Below are positions 58,838 to 64,000 of a stretch of DNA of 64,000 nt, piece after piece (within the stretch, counting starts at the first letter, position 1; each line of letters opens with the position of its first letter). Below the pieces are notes generated by a model. That model saw only the letters and a list, made by a program, of their open reading frames with translations. It was not told the origin of the DNA and ran no database searches. The position numbers and the translations under genes were made by a program. The DNA is taken from positions 744,001 through 808,000 of the forward strand of contig JAVHKY010000040.1 of the NCBI GenBank assembly GCA_035079385.1, in the 5' to 3' direction. The stretch is from Aspidiotus rigidus. Taxonomy: Eukaryota; Arthropoda; Insecta; Hemiptera; Diaspididae.

Positions 58838-61200
58838 GTAATTACTGCGACTGTCGAACAGATTCTCGTGTTTCTTTTTTTTTTTTTTTTTCGTTCGTAT
58901 ACTTACATTGTAGGGCTATACTGAATATAAGAGTGCGAACGTCCTCATCTATAGAATTGTGAAACAAAAAAAATTTTGGTGCAGTTCTGTACGAGGAAGT
59001 CGCACATCCACGCAAGCCTCGTTGAAAAGAAAAAACCGAAAAGTCGTTTTTCGTGGTTTCAACAATCCCCCTCTCCTCCGTATTATGAGAGTCTGAAATG
59101 ACTTGAATTGAAGACGTTAGATTTTCAAGTAAGTCTGCTTTTAAAAAAGGCGCGTATGCAAGTAGATATACAATGTATGTTCTACGCCATTTTACAAACT
59201 CGGCTAAAAAACCGATATTTCATACCTACCTTTTTTTCACTTTCACATCCAATACTTTTTTCATCACTTAAATTACTTCTACATAAAAAACCCTTATTTT
59301 TTAGAATTATTCAAAAGATTTTAGAGATTTCACATCCAATATTTTTTTATCAGTTAAGAAATTTTTTTACCAATAAAACCCATTTTTATAGAATGATTCA
59401 AGAGATTTTGAACATTTTACATCCAATATTTTTTTTATCAAATTTTCTGCGCCACCTCACGCCCACCTCTAATTTCTTTATTTTTTAGGTGATATTTCAG
59501 AAAGTAGGACAGGTAGAGAATTTACATGTGATTTCTAACTGTATATCGTATTCGTTCTTTTTCTAGCATGTTTTGACTCTATTTTGTAATATTTCTTCAT
59601 TTTTAACACATATGAAAGAGCGTGCTCATTTTTTTCTAATTTTTGAATAAGTGATATTCGTGAGAATTAAATAGTTTCAATTCTATGAAAAATTTAGGTG
59701 AGATTTTCACATTTTCTGTGTGATTCTTTTTTTTAATTTTTTGAGACACCTAATGTATGTTTTTCATCACGTTGTAAACTCGGTTAAAAAGCCGATGTTT
59801 CATACTTTTTTCCTTCGTCTTCACATCCAATATTTAATTTTTTTGCCAATAAAACCCATTTGTATAGACAACGACTTACCGAACGAATTTTGGTCGTGTG
59901 AGTGTGAATGTGTGTCGTGATACCGAACCTAGCGTAATCGCCGCTGTATCAAATAGAAAAATTCTATCTCGTCTCAATCCTAAAACGTTACACCGATTTT
60001 ACACGTATCCTGATATCTACTCCTAGTTAATGTCCCGTTTTTCCCATTCAATTATCCTTACTCTTCTGTACCTTCTCCTTCTACGTTGATTATGCGGCAA
60101 AGACGACTGGGTACGAGGAAAAGAAAGGAACTCTCCAACAGCACTGCGGGTTTTGCACAACGATGGCTCGAGAGTGCGTTTTTTGGAAATCTCGCGAACG
60201 GTTGTGTACATATCGCCGTGAAGATGAGCCTAAAAACTCGTAATTTCTCGAGAACGTACTCGTTCTTTGGGTCTTTATACTTTTATTTCGATAGTCTCCT
60301 AATGAAATTGTGCCGGACATTTTATTAGCTATCTCAACGAGACAGTGCAGTGTTTCGATTATAAAATTTATAATTGTTCCGACGGTGGGAAATTTTTCTA
60401 AATTGCTTACGATTAAACCCTCTTGGAAAGTTTCGTCAAAAGCTGTGTGTCGATTCGTGGTTGTCATGCAGGATAAACAGATTCGAGTGGCACGAGTCAA
60501 AATCCTGAATTTCGTGAGTCCCACCTTACGAGTTTTCGCCTCCCAGTTTTTTCGTGGTTGCTTTTACCTGAGAGGTGATTCGCGAGTATTCAATTATGGA
60601 CGGAGCATATTTTGAGTACCAGACAAAGAGCTTTTCCATCGTTTCGATAAAAAGGAGCGTCATACATGAAGAAACCTGATTCGACGATGGCAGTCCCATC
60701 ACACTTTAATCGATAGAGACTCATTCAATTCTACACGCACCTAGCAGGACTCATATTTACCCTGACCAGTTTGTTGTTAGATTTAAGTTTCGGTGTTAAA
60801 ATGTATGTTTTGTATGAACTTTGTCGGGTTCACTCTTTTTCACCGAATAGCTTAGTTCCGAAGTTGGTCGTTGATAGCAATCAAGATTCTAAATTTGAAA
60901 TGAATCTCGAAAAAGATTTTATATACGCCGAATAGCTTTCCTTTTTTTTACTCTACGATGACTTCTTTCGGCAAACTTTCTAAATTTTTAATTTCAGCTT
61001 ACCTCAGCTACCTTTCGATTGAATTTTTTCAATCCTCGTGTACTCATTTATTTTTACTTCGACCATCCGGCTTTCGTAGGTCTCTGCTCCGGATGAATAG
61101 CGATATGACAGACTCCCTCTTTGAGTCTGGTGAGGTTGTAGAGCTTACACTAACGATGACGCTAGTCTCCTCTCGTATTTATGTATCCTATAGCCTAGGT
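58838..61200. other. Probable transporter intron with degenerate repeats; no exon recognised
   Basis: 59,185-59,465 and 59,765-59,870 share blocks (AAACTCGG(C/T)TAAAAA(A/G)CCGAT, CACATCCAATA, CCAATAAAACCCATTT) as degenerate direct repeats. A 144-codon minus frame at 60,090-60,524 overlaps a 101-codon plus frame. Neither has a recognised domain or splice context. Confidence 0.45.
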
Positions 61201-61229
61201 GATCTCTAAAAGTGAATCTTCGCGAACCA

Positions 61230-61320
61230 GTACCATACCCCTAGATTATCCTTTCGGCCCTGACGAAAAGTATCCATGTTCTACTGACTGAGCTAATCGG
61301 TCCTATCGTGGGGGGTAGGA
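61230..61320 (-). repeat. tRNA-like sequence, possible SINE head
   Basis: On the minus strand GGACCGATTAGCTCAGTCAG contains a good RNA polymerase III A-box-like word (TAGCTCAGTCAG). GGGCCGAAAGG follows at the right distance to be a degenerate B box. A cloverleaf does not close, so this is not an intact tRNA gene. A decayed tRNA-derived SINE is the best reading. Confidence 0.35.
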
Positions 61321-61699
61321 CCGAGATCAGAGTCGTGCGTACTGCCTGAAGTGTCGATCTAGTCTATGTTTATGGCTGTGTGAGAGTTTTTTCTGGCGTA
61401 AACTCGATCATTTGATTCGGTTGCTGTCTCGATAGGTTAGGTATACTGAAGTTCCTGTATAGTTTGTGTGCTGTCGAGGACTCCCCCCTCTCTACTCCAG
61501 TCCTTGTTACATCACAATTTTTTATCAAGTTTTTCAACAATAAAATCCACGTGCGCGTAAGCAAAAAATTCCGTAATAACTTTTGGTTATTTTTACGCTC
61601 GAGAACAGTCACCATTCTCGATAATTTACGTCGACTTTTTAAATTATTTATAATAATACACCTAAAATAAGACAAAAAAACTCGCAGTCCACTTTATGA

Positions 61700-62245
61700 G
61701 CCGCTCGGAGTTGCCTTCATTAACCTTGTTAATTGAGGCAAACAGTGAACCTGTTTTATGGAGCCTTCGTTATAGTAGGAATTTCGAACTTCAGCCTTCA
61801 TCATATTAGGCCTAATATACTATACTTCTAGGCTCGTACTACGTAGCCTGAAAAATGTCAAACCGTAGCTTTCGTTATACTAAGCCTAATATACCATACT
61901 AGGCTTATAATAACTAGCCTAAGGAATTTTACACTTTAGCCTACATTATACGTACTGGTTCTAATATACTGTACTACGCCTATAATAAGTAGCCTGGAAA
62001 ATGTCAAACCGTAGTCTTCATCATACTACGCCTAATAGACAATACTAGGCCTAAAATACGTAGGCTAAAAAATCTCAAACTTCAGCCCTCATTATACTGG
62101 GCCATACTATACAAGGCCTATGAAGACTAGCCAAAAAATTTCAGCCTTCGTTATACTCGACTTGATATACATTATAACTAGGCTTATACTAACTAGGTTA
62201 TTAATACACAGTACATATATTATACTAAACTAGCCTGAAACTCCT
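61700..62245. repeat. Dispersed repeat with CCTAATATACTA/TACTAGGC units
   Basis: About seven loosely tandem units (period near 60-80 bp) each combining CTTCATCATACTA-like, GCCTAATATAC, TACTAGGC and AGCCTGAAAAATGTCAAAC words. It is related in vocabulary to the 35.5-36.3 kb array. The left edge word TTGAGGCAAACAGTGAACCTGTTTTATGG (61,732) has a relative at 38,655-38,685. Confidence 0.6.
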
Positions 62246-62961
62246 ATATAACTTGTAGGAAGAAATTTTTCCAATACGTAGGCCGGAGGGGATATCAGTG
62301 ACGTGCTAGGGTGACTTGGATAAACTTATTGTAACAAATGAATCTACAAGTCTGGCTTCCGCAGACCCTCTCTCTAACGGCTGTTCAGTTTGCTCAGCAA
62401 CGTTTTCTCAACAAGACAACGTCGCGGTCCTTGAAGTGCACCACTCTCTGCACATCTCAGCGCGATTGTTGGTAATCCAGGTACACCAGTAAGGTTGTTG
62501 GGTAATTCCGCTTGTGTCGGATCTGGACGATTTCCGGTGGACAGTTGAAAACAAAGATGCCTAATTATTTTGTACGATGGCGAGTAGATCTTGACTAGCG
62601 GCCAACGGTCAATTCTGCAAACCCATTCTTCTTCTTTGGTTCAAGTAACGCATCAGCTCATAAACACACGGACGTACGTCATCGACAATAAAGAATCATA
62701 TTGTAGAAACAGACGCAAAGCATGGCTTGGCAAAAATTTGACTGTTTCCATTGGTAAAGCGGCAACCGAATCGTTGAATTATCTTGAGCCGTCGCGAATT
62801 TGCAGCCGTTTCTGTTACTGGCGTTTGAATGGACTTCTCATCGAGAAAATTTTGACCGATGTCCGAGGGATCATTAAGTGCGAATCCCACTTCTGATTTA
62901 AATCAGAAGATTAGAGAGAGGCTTCAAGAGATGTTTACTGTTCCGTATCATACAACATAAT

Positions 62962-63237
62962 CAGAGAAGAGATGGCTAACTTCAATGCAAAAATTAAGGA
63001 CAAAAAACGCATATATTTGCCACGTGAGCGTTGTGATCGCTTTGTTATTATTGGTTAATAAGTGTGCTGCAGCGGCAGTGTTTGCAGCATTCCAAATATA
63101 TTTTAGTGTTGTAGTAAATAATATCCGTTCATGTGTAGTAGTAGTGGTGATATACAACGGCGATTGCAGCGCTAACGTGGCAAATATATGCGTTTTTTGT
63201 CTTAAAAATTAACCAAGAGTTAAATATCTCTTCTCTG
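62962..63237. mobile_element. hAT-type foldback MITE (CAGAGAAGAGAT ends)
   Basis: The 276-bp element has long inverted arms: roughly the outer 85 bp of each side match (CAGAGAAGAGAT at the tips, ACAAAAAACGCATATATTTG deeper in). AACATAAT is duplicated exactly (62,954-62,961 and 63,238-63,245), the 8-bp hAT signature. No coding. Open frames across it are artefacts. Confidence 0.9.
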
Positions 63238-63310
63238 AACATAATAATAATAGTTTGTTGGTGTGGTTCACGTGTCTGGGTTGCTGTTTTCTCGGGTGAA
63301 TAGTTGATTT

Positions 63311-63556
63311 TCAACAAGTCTCAGAAACTCGCAAACCTTCTTCCAATATTTTACTTTTGGTAATAGGTGGAGATACAGATGAGGTAGTTTTCACTGATTT
63401 TCTCTCTATTGAAGTTGGTATGGTTGGAGTTTTGATAAGTGTAGTTACCGCTGGTTGGCTTGATGCATTCTTTGGATTCTCTGTAGATGATGACGGATTG
63501 GTAGCTGGTGCAGATGTCTTGGTTCCTTTTTTGTTAGCTGGTTTGGTAAAGGTCTA
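63311..63556 (-). pseudogene. Thr/Ser/Pro/Lys-rich open frame, unidentified
   Basis: On the minus strand about 80 codons of low-complexity T/S/P/K-rich sequence (for example TSAPATNPSSSTENPKNASS) lie between a TAG and a TGA. There is no ATG. It could be a linker region of a mobile-element protein or a chance mirror of the + strand composition. Confidence 0.25.
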
Positions 63557-63614
63557 GATTTTTAAATTCTTCTTGTAGATTGCGTGGTAATGCAAAGCCT
63601 GTAACTGCTAGTAA

Positions 63615-63803
63615 CCCATCTGCCTCACGCAAGTTAATAAAAAGGTATTGGGTAAATTCAAAAATGGGGAAATTTTAGAGGAATTTATTGTACTTGTTTC
63701 AAAACTATACTCTAATAAAGTTTTTGCATCAAATGATGATGAAATGAAGAAAGCTAAAGGAGTAAAGAAAAATATTATCAAAAAAGCTCACGCAGCAGCG
63801 TAA
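63615..63803 (+). pseudogene. Fragment resembling mobile-element/viral family-B DNA polymerase
   Basis: A 62-codon + frame with NKKVLGKFKNGEILEEFIVL, SKLYSN and KKAKGVKKN. This pattern (NKKxxGxxKxE....EFxxLxxKxYS...KKAKGxKK) is characteristic of the C-terminal part of protein-primed B-type polymerases spread in animal genomes by Maverick/Polinton-like or related elements. It is an isolated piece bounded by stops. It is not a gene, and the rest of the element is not in the window. Identification is from memory of the motif and not certain. Confidence 0.45.
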
Positions 63804-64000
63804 GCATCACCGACTTTTCAATAATTTGCGATAAAATAATTTACACATGCCCCCCATATCTAAACTTCATTGTTTCTTAGTTAGGAGCTGATTGTGATAA
63901 TAATATTGTAAGATATTCCACTTACTCTTCTATTGTTCAATTCATTTCTAATCTTTTTAATAGGTACTTTTATAATTTTCAAATTCAGGATAACTCAAAA
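63804..64000. other. Window end, nothing recognised
   Basis: AT-rich sequence without a coding or repeat signature. Confidence 0.4.

Noticed and set aside
60090..60524. 144-codon minus frame
   Set aside because: Overlaps a long plus frame. Neither resembles a known family and no exon signals flank them.
62696..62890. 64-codon minus frame
   Set aside because: Plausible composition but no domain, no neighbours and length expected by chance.

Overview
The window reads as a stretch of an animal nuclear genome, almost certainly from an insect. It is AT-rich, genes are split into short exons by GT-AG introns, there are no bacterial-style operons, and much of the DNA is mobile-element debris (Helitron, Penelope-like, I-type LINE, hAT, MULE, several MITEs). 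The species cannot be named from the sequence. A pickpocket-type DEG/ENaC channel and an SLC17-type major-facilitator transporter fit an insect.

Two host genes are well supported, both on the + strand. A DEG/ENaC (pickpocket-like) subunit runs from 37,474 to its stop codon at 46,582. Eight exons join in phase, from the first membrane segment through the cysteine-rich extracellular domain to the second membrane segment. The extreme N-terminal exon was not located. An SLC17-type transporter begins upstream of 54,470 and is followed through five in-phase exons to 58,837. Its first exon and its last third are not seen, and it probably continues past the window end.

Region by region: 0-8 kb holds Helitron ends, a nested pair of TIR elements (2,838-3,490) and minus-strand LINE relics. 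8.4-9.7 kb is a broken Penelope-like element with RT and GIY-YIG parts. 9.99-11.07 kb is an element with 47-bp inverted ends enclosing a second inverted repeat. 11.6-12.6 kb is a diverged direct duplication. A hAT MITE sits at 13.8 kb. 14-21 kb is mostly unrecognised, with a CpG-richer block near 17.5-18.3 kb and a weak minus-strand exon candidate at 17.1 kb. A MULE relic lies at 21.2-22.1 kb. 27.5-28.1 kb is a truncated LINE with a perfect target duplication, followed by an unidentified decayed minus-strand coding relic (28.2-29.4 kb). 29.9-31.5 kb is an inverted copy of the 3.9-6.7 kb repeat. 31.7-33.74 kb is a broken Helitron Rep gene ending in a textbook 3' hairpin and CTAG. 35.1-36.4 kb is a palindrome-rich repeat array whose relatives lie at 43.4 and 61.8 kb.

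The last 2 kb carry a foldback hAT MITE and a short fragment resembling a mobile-element family-B DNA polymerase. No complete new system is evident. The most interesting items are the structured repeats, the unidentified coding relics (28.2-29.4 and 43.6-44.0 kb), and unusual features of the channel gene.
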